From contig MNYL01000109.1 of NCBI GenBank assembly GCA_001873075.1, positions 1-7,463 on the forward strand: a DNA stretch of 7,463 nucleotides. Direction: 5' to 3'. Positions 1-5,989 of the stretch are shown in pieces (positions within the stretch are counted from its first letter, which is position 1; each line of letters opens with the position of its first letter). The notes under the pieces were generated by a model. That model was not told where the DNA came from. It saw nothing but the letters and a program-made list of their open reading frames with translations, and did not search any database. The translations under genes and the position numbers were made by a program. The stretch comes from Fibrobacteres bacterium CG2_30_45_31. Its GTDB lineage: Bacteria; Fibrobacterota; Fibrobacteria; Fibrobacterales; Fibrobacteraceae.

Positions 1-105
1 TACATTCTGGGGATTACTGATAAACAATTCGAAAATATTGTAAGGTTTCAGTGTCAAAATGAAGAACCACAACAAAAAAATCCAGAACAACTATTGCTGT
101 TCTAG
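1..105 (+). CDS. cas2: Cas2 CRISPR adaptation endoribonuclease-fold protein, C-terminal end (5'-truncated)
   Basis: The window opens inside this gene in frame 1. Thirty-four codons remain before the TAG at 103-105: YILGITDKQFENIVRF, then a polar tail rich in Q, N and E, ending EQLLLF. The segment with ITDKQFE matches the last beta-strand and helix of Cas2 proteins from type II systems, which often end in a short hydrophobic tail. Cas2 forms the core of the Cas1-Cas2 integrase that inserts new spacers, and its position immediately before a repeat array is the standard cas9-cas1-cas2-array order. The N-terminal ferredoxin-like domain and its conserved Asp are outside the window, so activity cannot be judged. 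The identification rests on a short fragment plus context. A minus-strand terminator-like hairpin is embedded in its last codons. Confidence 0.82.
   Translation, partial: YILGITDKQFENIVRFQCQNEEPQQKNPEQLLLF
74..105 (-). terminator. Minus-strand rho-independent terminator-like hairpin overlapping the cas2 3' end
   Basis: Read on the minus strand, CTAGAACA (105-98) can pair with TGTTCTGG (89-82). The stem is 8 bp with one G-T pair and an 8-nt loop, followed by A and then seven T (plus-strand A at 74-80). This is the shape of an intrinsic terminator for transcripts moving leftward out of the array. On the plus strand no T-run directly follows the hairpin. I infer that it ends a leftward pre-crRNA or a small leader-encoded RNA. 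Confidence 0.55.
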
Positions 106-176
106 CGCTAAAAATTCATTTTTTCTGGCTGTTACGGGCCTTAACCTGTTGAATAGTCACAAGTTATGGGCAGCGT
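106..176. promoter_or_regulatory. CRISPR leader-like gap between cas2 and the first repeat
   Basis: These 71 bp between the cas2 stop and repeat 1 hold no gene. The first part is AT-rich, with an AAAAAT/ATTTTT inverted repeat at about 110-123; the rest is mixed. The degenerate repeat sits at the other end of the array, so this side is probably where new spacers enter. A 7-nt match to the minus-strand repeat start (TTCTGGC, 123-129) lies inside it. No convincing plus-strand promoter was seen. Confidence 0.5.
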
Positions 177-344
177 AATCTAGAAACTTAGGAATTGAGG
201 TTTCGCCAGAACGAAGCTCTGTTCTATGGCCATGTCACCGTGAATCTAGAAACTTAGGAATTGAGGTTTCGCCAGAACGAAAACGGAAAAAAGGGAGGAC
301 GTCCGCGAAATCTAGAAACTTAGGAATTGAGGTTTCGCCAGAAC

Positions 345-374
345 GATTATGTTCATACTGTCACGCTTGGCGAT
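345..374. other. Spacer 3, homologous to spacer 33
   Basis: This 30-bp spacer shares 24 of 30 positions with the spacer at 2322-2351, in the same orientation and with the same boundaries. In frame 0 it reads DYVHTVTLGD, against DYVHTVTRTD for the partner. Three of the six differences are silent third-position changes, which points to a protein-coding protospacer taken from related but diverged targets. Confidence 0.8.
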
Positions 375-2321
375 AATCTAGAAACTTAGGAATTGAGGTT
401 TCGCCAGAACTACGTCATAGTTGATAACGCAAGTTCGATTAATCTAGAAACTTAGGAATTGAGGTTTCGCCAGAACATTAAAGAAAAAGTCGAATCCTGG
501 TGGACGAAATCTAGAAACTTAGGAATTGAGGTTTCGCCAGAACATAGCGACAACGTTTCCAATGGCAGATGCAAATCTAGAAACTTAGGAATTGAGGTTT
601 CGCCAGAACATTTTTGGAAGAACTCCCCGGTGGGCAATTAATCTAGAAACTTAGGAATTGAGGTTTCGCCAGAACTTTCACAACGATCTTGCCACTGAAA
701 AGAGAAATCTAGAAACTTAGGAATTGAGGTTTCGCCAGAACTCACATACAAATTCATTTGATCTTTGGGAAAATCTAGAAACTTAGGAATTGAGGTTTCG
801 CCAGAACGAATAATTGGAATTAATCCACAAGGAAAAAATCTAGAAACTTAGGAATTGAGGTTTCGCCAGAACAAGTCAAACACCGACAACGGAGTAACGG
901 TAAATCTAGAAACTTAGGAATTGAGGTTTCGCCAGAACATAAGTGAATCATAACCATTTCCGATGGTTAATCTAGAAACTTAGGAATTGAGGTTTCGCCA
1001 GAACAGTTCTATAAATATTGACACCGATCTTGCCAATCTAGAAACTTAGGAATTGAGGTTTCGCCAGAACTGGTGGAGATGGGTTGATGAAGAAAAGAAA
1101 AATCTAGAAACTTAGGAATTGAGGTTTCGCCAGAACGGAATTAAGTTGTACACAATAAAACATGCGAATCTAGAAACTTAGGAATTGAGGTTTCGCCAGA
1201 ACTGAAGCTCCTCGACTACGAGGATGTGTGTCAATCTAGAAACTTAGGAATTGAGGTTTCGCCAGAACTCGTGAAACGATTGATCTACAATTGTTAAAAA
1301 TCTAGAAACTTAGGAATTGAGGTTTCGCCAGAACGAATTCGCTACAATCCCATAAAGAACCGAAAATCTAGAAACTTAGGAATTGAGGTTTCGCCAGAAC
1401 AAAAGTATCTTCTGATGAATAATCAATGGAAATCTAGAAACTTAGGAATTGAGGTTTCGCCAGAACGAGCACCACCAACAATGCTGAGATCACAATAATC
1501 TAGAAACTTAGGAATTGAGGTTTCGCCAGAACCGATACAGCTGGTGCCGCAGCCAACGCTAAAATCTAGAAACTTAGGAATTGAGGTTTCGCCAGAACTA
1601 TCCTCGTGTTGCATTGTGTGAGACCTCTAATCTAGAAACTTAGGAATTGAGGTTTCGCCAGAACTACCCGCGCTCGTGCGAGAGGCGTTCACGGAATCTA
1701 GAAACTTAGGAATTGAGGTTTCGCCAGAACTCAAACCAATAAAGATAATAGGACGAGCCTAATCTAGAAACTTAGGAATTGAGGTTTCGCCAGAACTACA
1801 TGTATCGTTATATTGGTACAGACACAAATCTAGAAACTTAGGAATTGAGGTTTCGCCAGAACGAAAATGAGCCCGGTATAAAGGGCGTTACAAATCTAGA
1901 AACTTAGGAATTGAGGTTTCGCCAGAACTCTGGTGAAAGTGTAGCATCTCCTGAAAAATCTAGAAACTTAGGAATTGAGGTTTCGCCAGAACGATTGGTG
2001 TGAAACTGCTATTTCGGCTTGAATCTAGAAACTTAGGAATTGAGGTTTCGCCAGAACGGGAATACTACAGTTCTTCCCGCTGGTCTTAATCTAGAAACTT
2101 AGGAATTGAGGTTTCGCCAGAACCAGGGTGCGGGTGAGTATTACATGAACAAAAATCTAGAAACTTAGGAATTGAGGTTTCGCCAGAACATCACAGGAAT
2201 AACATTTGAGCCTTCGATAAATCTAGAAACTTAGGAATTGAGGTTTCGCCAGAACTAAACTTCTTCACCACTCCGTAGCCCTTTAAATCTAGAAACTTAG
2301 GAATTGAGGTTTCGCCAGAAC

Positions 2322-2351
2322 GATTATGTTCACACCGTCACTCGTACCGAT
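2322..2351. other. Spacer 33, homologous to spacer 3
   Basis: This is the partner of the spacer at 345-374. The shared start GATTATGTTCA and the shared last three bases CGAT/CGAT in register show that both were cut at the same site of one gene. It lies 30 repeat units further from the presumed leader, so it is probably the older of the two acquisitions. Confidence 0.8.
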
Positions 2352-3605
2352 AATCTAGAAACTTAGGAATTGAGGTTTCGCCAGAACTTCTCACACCATG
2401 ACTAATGGAATTTCTAAAAATCTAGAAACTTAGGAATTGAGGTTTCGCCAGAACCTGGGCCGGAAAACAGTTCTATTCAATTCTAATCTAGAAACTTAGG
2501 AATTGAGGTTTCGCCAGAACAGTAATTTTGAGTTCGACTATTAATTGTCCAATCTAGAAACTTAGGAATTGAGGTTTCGCCAGAACACAAAAAAGTAGCG
2601 AGACGCAGAATTAAGAAATCTAGAAACTTAGGAATTGAGGTTTCGCCAGAACGGCTCTCGTACTCGTTCTGCGGCGCCGCGAATCTAGAAACTTAGGAAT
2701 TGAGGTTTCGCCAGAACCGAAATGGTTATCTTCCTTACACCATTGATAAATCTAGAAACTTAGGAATTGAGGTTTCGCCAGAACGAGAATTATAATGATT
2801 GGTTTAAACGTAAAAATCTAGAAACTTAGGAATTGAGGTTTCGCCAGAACTTTGATGCTAATGTGGTGTATAACCATATAAATCTAGAAACTTAGGAATT
2901 GAGGTTTCGCCAGAACAACAAAGGTCTTAACCACATACGCCTTGGGAATCTAGAAACTTAGGAATTGAGGTTTCGCCAGAACTTAACAAGATGGGGTATT
3001 CCAACGTAGCTTAATCTAGAAACTTAGGAATTGAGGTTTCGCCAGAACTCGATTGTATCAAAGGTCTTTTGGTATTGTAATCTAGAAACTTAGGAATTGA
3101 GGTTTCGCCAGAACTGAGTAGTTTCGTAGTTTTCGTACAAAGTAAATCTAGAAACTTAGGAATTGAGGTTTCGCCAGAACTCCAAAGCTATCTTGGAGAC
3201 AATCCTTGATAATCTAGAAACTTAGGAATTGAGGTTTCGCCAGAACTACAACTTAACACAGTTGCAATCATTCGCTAATCTAGAAACTTAGGAATTGAGG
3301 TTTCGCCAGAACGTCCTCTGAGCACGAAAGAAAATCACACAAAAATCTAGAAACTTAGGAATTGAGGTTTCGCCAGAACAATGATACTCAGATTCATCAT
3401 CTATTGAAATCTAGAAACTTAGGAATTGAGGTTTCGCCAGAACTCTTTTGGTGATACTCAGCCACTCATTTGTAATCTAGAAACTTAGGAATTGAGGTTT
3501 CGCCAGAACGAGTTCGATAAAAGAATCTGTGGAGGATAAAATCTAGAAACTTAGGAATTGAGGTTTCGCCAGAACAATGCAAATAAAGGTTTGTATAATG
3601 AAAAA

Positions 3606-3641
3606 AATCTAGAGTCTTATATTTTCAGACGTGTGGGCATA
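3606..3641. repeat. Degenerate terminal repeat of the array
   Basis: This segment starts exactly one 30-bp spacer after the last full repeat. The first eight bases, AATCTAGA, are intact and 12 of the first 14 match, after which similarity is lost. A decayed repeat marks the leader-distal, oldest end of an array in most systems. This places the active insertion end on the left, beside cas2. The decayed part creates TATAAG on the minus strand (3621-3616), a possible -10 box for leftward transcription, but no matching -35 is visible. Confidence 0.8.
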
Positions 3642-3717
3642 ATCGTAGAATTCCTGTGGATCTTGATGGACTGAAATTGGTACAGTTCTGTAAATCAGAA
3701 ATTGGAGCTGACATAAC

Positions 3718-3747
3718 TTGACAAAGTACCCCAAAATGGAGTATATT
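3718..3747 (+). promoter_or_regulatory. Sigma70-type promoter for the toxin-antitoxin operon
   Basis: A perfect -35 hexamer TTGACA (3718-3723) and a -10 hexamer TATATT (3742-3747; five of six bases match consensus) are separated by 18 bp. Transcription would start near 3754, only a few bases before the first possible toxin start at 3759. This implies either a very short leader or use of a later start. TGACA occurs twice here (3709-3713 and 3719-3723), which may be part of an operator. The 76 bp between the array end and this promoter hold nothing I recognise. Confidence 0.65.
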
Positions 3748-3758
3748 GAATGTAGACG

Positions 3759-4025
3759 GTGCTTTTACCTAAACGAGTGATTAAAAATATGGAAAAGATG
3801 CCCGCCGCTGTTCAGGTTTCGTTTAGCTTACTTGTTCAGGTGCTTAAGACTCATGGACCAACGGGCCCCTACCAATGGATGAATTATGGAAAGCTTAAAG
3901 GAAAACAAGCTTATCACTGCCACCTTACGAAAAACCATAAATGGGTTGCCTGTTGGTGTATCGAGAAGGGGGCCCTTCAAATCGAAGTCTATTATGTGGG
4001 TAGCCATCAAGGAGCACCCTATTAG
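3759..4025 (+). CDS. RelE/HigB-like toxin of a type II toxin-antitoxin pair
   Basis: This 88-residue basic protein has the pattern of small RelE/ParE-superfamily toxins, which in related families are ribosome-dependent mRNA interferases. A helical N-terminal part (PAAVQVSFSLLVQVLK, residues 15-30) leads to GPxxW-NYGKLKGK (about 34-49). Then come YHCHL (52-56), VACW (63-66) and a final strand with IEVYYVGSH (75-83) before APY. The YHCHL and IEVYYVGxHxxAPY motifs are typical of a RelE-like subgroup annotated as cytotoxic translational repressors. The start is uncertain. GTG at 3759 is the first after an in-frame stop but would lie about 5 nt from the predicted transcription start. GTG 3777 and ATG 3789 are alternatives, none with a strong ribosome site. 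The antitoxin gene overlaps or closely follows it. The toxin-first order is as in higBA. The molecular target is inferred from the family, not shown. Confidence 0.78.
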   Translation: MLLPKRVIKNMEKMPAAVQVSFSLLVQVLKTHGPTGPYQWMNYGKLKGKQAYHCHLTKNHKWVACWCIEKGALQIEVYYVGSHQGAPY

Positions 4026-4362
4026 GGTTCGTTTTTCTAGGAACGTTCCTATGGCTGTGCTTAAAAAGATAGCCTTGGATTATTCGGAATGGATAGATTC
4101 TATTGAATCCGATGAACAAGTTGTAAACTGGGATGATACAGAAATTTCTAAAACTATATCAAAAAAATTGACTCCCGGAAAAATATTATGTTCTATGCGT
4201 CAGGCGCATGGTTTCACGCAGAAAGCATTATGTGCCAAACTGGGTAATAAACTTTCTTCGAAGAGACTCTCTGATTGGGAAAACGGCCATCGTTCCATTA
4301 GTAAAGAGTGGGCGAAACGTTTGTCTCAAGAGTTTTTGCTTCCTGTTAATATGTTCCTTTAA
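3994..4362 (+). CDS. Xre-family helix-turn-helix antitoxin
   Basis: From ATG 3994 this is a 122-residue protein. It has an N-terminal IRVRFSRNVP strand region, then LKKIALDYSEWIDSIES, an acidic linker (EQVVNWDD), and a C-terminal HTH_3/Xre domain at about residues 60-115. That domain includes TPGKILCSMRQ, GFTQKALCAKLG, the recognition helix around SSKRLSDWENG, and ISKEWAKRLSQEF. Antitoxins of this type bind the toxin through the N-terminal part and repress the operon promoter through the HTH domain. I prefer 3994 because the IRVRF...VP segment looks like the conserved start of such antitoxins, which gives a 32-bp overlap with the toxin gene. ATG 4051 has a better ribosome site (AGGAA at 4039-4043) and would give 103 residues. 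The reading frame stays open back to an ATG at 3886, but that region is the toxin gene read in another frame. Confidence 0.77.
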   Translation: MWVAIKEHPIRVRFSRNVPMAVLKKIALDYSEWIDSIESDEQVVNWDDTEISKTISKKLTPGKILCSMRQAHGFTQKALCAKLGNKLSSKRLSDWENGHRSISKEWAKRLSQEFLLPVNMFL

Positions 4363-4376
4363 GTTTATGTGTTATT

Positions 4377-4398
4377 CAATGTCTTAAGACAGGCATTG
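4377..4398 (+). terminator. Hairpin downstream of the toxin-antitoxin pair, weak terminator candidate
   Basis: CAATGTCT can pair with AGGCATTG (8 bp with one G-T pair) around a 6-nt loop, 15 bp after the antitoxin stop. The following bases (AGTTTGTTG) are only mildly T-rich, so termination may be inefficient. Inside it lies the perfect 12-bp palindrome TGTCTTAAGACA, which could instead be a protein-binding site. Confidence 0.4.
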
Positions 4399-4472
4399 AG
4401 TTTGTTGAAATTTGAGTGATAACTTTTTGAAGTTTTTATAACTATATATTACTCTTGGTGTTACCATTAAGA
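4399..4472 (+). promoter_or_regulatory. AT-rich leader-like sequence before the lone I-E repeat
   Basis: This stretch is about 74 bp of strongly AT-rich DNA, including TTTTTATAACTATATATT. It ends directly at the isolated repeat, on the side where a type I-E leader belongs. A TATAAC -10-like box is present at 4437-4442, but no well-spaced -35 box was found. The leader assignment is by position and composition only. Confidence 0.35.
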
Positions 4473-4501
4473 GTGTTCCCCGCACACGCGGGGATGAACC
4501 G
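4473..4501 (+). CRISPR. Solitary type I-E-like CRISPR repeat
   Basis: These 29 bp begin GTGTTCCCCGC, end GCGGGGATGAACCG, and contain the CCCCGC/GCGGGG stem. That is the hallmark architecture of type I-E repeats (the Escherichia coli repeat is GAGTTCCCCGC...GATAAACCG). It is unrelated in sequence to the large array nearby. I checked the position 61 bp downstream, where a second repeat should start, and found no match. It is therefore a single repeat with no array and no cas genes in view. It could be a decayed array, a spacer-less array, or part of a repeat-derived small RNA. Confidence 0.8.
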
Positions 4502-4752
4502 AAAATAAAATAGTAGTCAAAATAGCAGTTCCTGCTTCAATGGATGTGTGATGGTTTGCTTCCCTCTGAAAAAGGTGCTACTTTACAGAATACCGTGACG
4601 AGTTAGTGGAAAGAGGTTTACCACTTCGGTTAATCTGCTCCTAGCAAGCAGAAGCCTCATGCAGGAGTTCGCCGCCCTGCCGCACGGTTTCTTTTTTGAG
4701 TTGGCGTGGTATTTTTGCATCAGGTTTCGGGGGTGTCTGCTTTTGCGTGAGG
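4502..4752. other. Gene-free stretch with small hairpins, no gene recognised
   Basis: No credible coding region was found. Short open stretches exist in two plus frames (for example around 4580-4642) but match nothing I know. Inverted repeats can be seen: AGTGG/CCACT (4605-4609 with 4621-4625), and CTGCT/AGCAG (4635-4639 with 4647-4651). The second competes with CTCCT(A)GC/GCAGGAG (4638-4645 with 4661-4667). The clustering hints at a structured RNA or the end of a mobile element, but neither is demonstrated. Confidence 0.35.
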
Positions 4753-4892
4753 GGGCGTGACACGGATGTGCCGGGACTTGGGAACAAGGCCCGGGGAGCC
4801 CCGCAGGGGCGAGTAGCACCCGACCGGCCCTTACAGGATCGCGTGTGAATGCGGCTCCGAGGAATTCTGTTGAGGCGGGGCCGGGCACGCCC
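4753..4892. other. 140-bp GC-rich element with nested inverted repeats, possible structured RNA or intergenic repeat
   Basis: A sharply GC-rich block interrupts AT- and T-rich DNA. Its ends pair: GGGCGTG (4753-4759) with CACGCCC (4886-4892). Inside, GCCCGG (4789-4794) pairs with CCGGGC (4881-4886, sharing one base with the outer stem), and GCCCC-GCA-GGGGC (4798-4810) forms a tight hairpin. A long T-run follows on the plus strand from about 4899. This could be a non-coding RNA ending at a terminator, a leader RNA of the araC-type gene, or a copy of a dispersed palindromic element. The arginine- and proline-rich minus-strand reading frame across it looks like a chance product of the GC-rich sequence. 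I do not recognise an Rfam family. Confidence 0.5.
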
Positions 4893-5088
4893 TTTATCTT
4901 TTTTTTTGAATTCTGATGGGGGCGGAGATTTTGGGGACTCTTTCTTTTTTTTCTCCGATTTCTATTTTTGGGAATCTTTTGAACGCTTGTAAACACTGGT
5001 TTAGCGAGATTAATTAAGTTCTTGTTTTGGACATTCGTGTTTGCCAATAGTCTTTCTGATTTGCTTTTCCTTTCTTTTTGGAGCTCCG
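4893..5088 (+). other. T-rich upstream region of the AraC-type gene
   Basis: This stretch has several runs of T, including a nine-T run after 4899 and an eight-T run near 4948, and an inverted pair CGGAGA/TCTCCG around 4922-4961. No promoter with both boxes near consensus was found. The promoter of the downstream operon should lie here. Confidence 0.3.
5080..5083 (+). promoter_or_regulatory. Ribosome binding site that decides the AraC-type gene start
   Basis: GGAG lies 5 bp before ATG 5089. The upstream in-frame TTG at 5041 has no such site and would add 16 hydrophobic residues that are not typical of the family, so 5089 is taken as the start. Confidence 0.65.
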
Positions 5089-5907
5089 ATGCGTTTTTAT
5101 TTTGCACAACCTTCCGGATTTCTGAAGACGTTTGTTAAGGATTATTGTTTTATGGAGTCCGATCCCGGGGAGAGCGATGTGCAGGAGCGCGTGGTGCCGA
5201 CGGAGTCGATTCAGTTGATGTTTCATTACGGGAACCCTTTTGTTTTTTGTCATGAGGATCATTCTGTGACGCGTCAGCCGCAGTCGGTGATTTCGGGCCT
5301 CGCTCATTCTTTTTTGGATGTTTCGACCTGTGGCGCGGCAGGGGTTGCTTTTGTGCGCTTTTTTTCGGCGGGGGCGTGTCATTTTTTCCGCTTTCCTTTG
5401 TACGAAATCGAGAATGGGAGTTTCAATCTTTGCGATGTGTGGAATGGCGCGGTGCGCGAGTTGGAAGATCGTTTGTGTGAGGCGTTGTCGGTGTCGGCGA
5501 GAGTTCAGGCGTTGGATTCTTTTTTGCTCACTCATTTTTCTCCGATTTCCGCTTTCGATGCGGCTCTGGTTCGTGCAGGCGTGGATTGTATCCGCAAGAA
5601 CCGCGGTCAGATTTCGTCCCGCGATTTGTCACGGGAGCTTGCGGTGACTTCAAAGACTTTGGAACGCAAGTTTGCGGCCTATGTGGGAAAGACGCCGAAG
5701 CAGTTTAGTAAGGTGATTCGATTTCAGCAGACGATTGCGGATCTTACTTTGCGGGGGGATCGTCTTTTGACGGATCAGGCTTTCGAGAATGGTTATTGCG
5801 ATCAGTCTCATTTTATTAAGGATTTCAAGGCTTTTTCGGGGTATACTCCCCGGGAATTTCTGGTGCGCTACCCGGAATGCAATACGGATATGGATTCCAG
5901 TCTTTAG
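5089..5907 (+). CDS. AraC-family transcriptional regulator with DUF6597-like N-terminal domain
   Basis: This is a 272-residue cytoplasmic DNA-binding regulator. Residues 1-150 resemble the DUF6597-type sensor domain of AraC proteins: ERVVPTESIQLMFHYGNPF (33-51), a GLAHSF turn (70-75), then FFSAGACHFFRFP (91-103) and a segment ending VRELEDRLCEALS (122-134). The C-terminal AraC/XylS domain (about 160-262) has a first helix-turn-helix at SSRDLSRELAVTSKTLERKF (176-195). The second carries the family signature AFENGYCDQSHFIKDFKAFSGYTP, at residues 231-254. The length fits the family. An ATPase gene follows after 82 bp in the same direction with no clear terminator between, so it probably controls the exporter genes, perhaps sensing the exported compound. 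The effector cannot be deduced. Confidence 0.92.
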   Translation: MRFYFAQPSGFLKTFVKDYCFMESDPGESDVQERVVPTESIQLMFHYGNPFVFCHEDHSVTRQPQSVISGLAHSFLDVSTCGAAGVAFVRFFSAGACHFFRFPLYEIENGSFNLCDVWNGAVRELEDRLCEALSVSARVQALDSFLLTHFSPISAFDAALVRAGVDCIRKNRGQISSRDLSRELAVTSKTLERKFAAYVGKTPKQFSKVIRFQQTIADLTLRGDRLLTDQAFENGYCDQSHFIKDFKAFSGYTPREFLVRYPECNTDMDSSL

Positions 5908-5989
5908 GATGTTTTTGATTTTGTCGTTTTTTTACAAGTTCTGACGGCTTTGTGTCCCTATTTTTGCTCCATCTTCTGAAGGAGTTTTT

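Larger units (their letters stand above)
177..3605 (-). CRISPR. Type II (probably II-C) CRISPR array, 52 full repeats and 52 spacers
   Basis: A 36-bp unit, starting AATCTAGAAACTTAGG and ending TTTCGCCAGAAC on the plus strand, recurs 52 times, first at 177 and last at 3540-3575. I could find no variant copy by eye. Of the 52 spacers, 43 are 30 bp, four are 31, three are 29 and two are 28. The spacers differ from one another except for one related pair. Many spacers read as open coding fragments, as expected for phage or plasmid genes. On the minus strand the repeat begins GTTCTGG, like most type II repeats (GTTxT...), and a terminator lies past the left end, so I assign the crRNA sense to the minus strand by inference. 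cas2 directly upstream and the 36/30 layout support type II-C. cas9, cas1 and a certain tracrRNA are not visible. Each repeat contains the palindrome TCTAGA. Apparent ORFs here arise because the 66-bp period is a multiple of three. Confidence 0.96.

Noticed and set aside
676..1034. Shared ACGATCTTGCC-like segment in the spacers at 676-705 and 1005-1034
   Set aside because: A 12-of-13 match at different offsets among about 1.5 kb of spacer sequence is expected about once by chance.
452..1614. Short ORFs inside the array encoding repeated SGETSIPKFLDF or RNLGIEVSPEH peptides
   Set aside because: They are repeat units read through spacers. The 66-bp period equals 22 codons, so frames stay open by arithmetic, not selection.
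939..2748. GAAATGGTTAT shared between the reverse complement of spacer 12 and spacer 39
   Set aside because: A single 11-mer across both strands is near chance expectation and similarity does not extend.
3380..3473. TGATACTCAG shared by the two adjacent spacers at 3380-3407 and 3444-3473
   Set aside because: One 10-mer match is at chance level for this amount of sequence, and the flanks do not agree.
4525..4550. Possible second degenerate I-E repeat (GTTCC...GGATG)
   Set aside because: Its spacing is about 53 bp instead of about 61, the stem is lost, and matches are limited to two 5-mers.
4660..4700. Resemblance to a group II intron domain V (GCACGGTTTC end)
   Set aside because: The catalytic AGC triad stem and length do not fit, and no reverse transcriptase is present.
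3832..4735. AGGTTTCG matches to the type II repeat in the toxin gene and near 4725, as possible anti-repeats
   Set aside because: Only 8-9 nt long, one inside clear coding sequence, with no neighbouring pairing or terminator.
5041..5088. TTG start extending the AraC-type protein by 16 residues
   Set aside because: No ribosome site precedes it, whereas ATG 5089 has GGAG at good spacing.
4583..5107. Minus-strand ORF of 174 residues
   Set aside because: It is rich in Lys, Arg and Pro, has no recognisable domain, crosses the GC-rich foldable block, and its start lies inside the AraC-type gene on the other strand.
5014..5535. Minus-strand ORF antisense to the AraC-type gene
   Set aside because: Highly basic, low-complexity translation opposite a clear family member; a shadow of the real gene.
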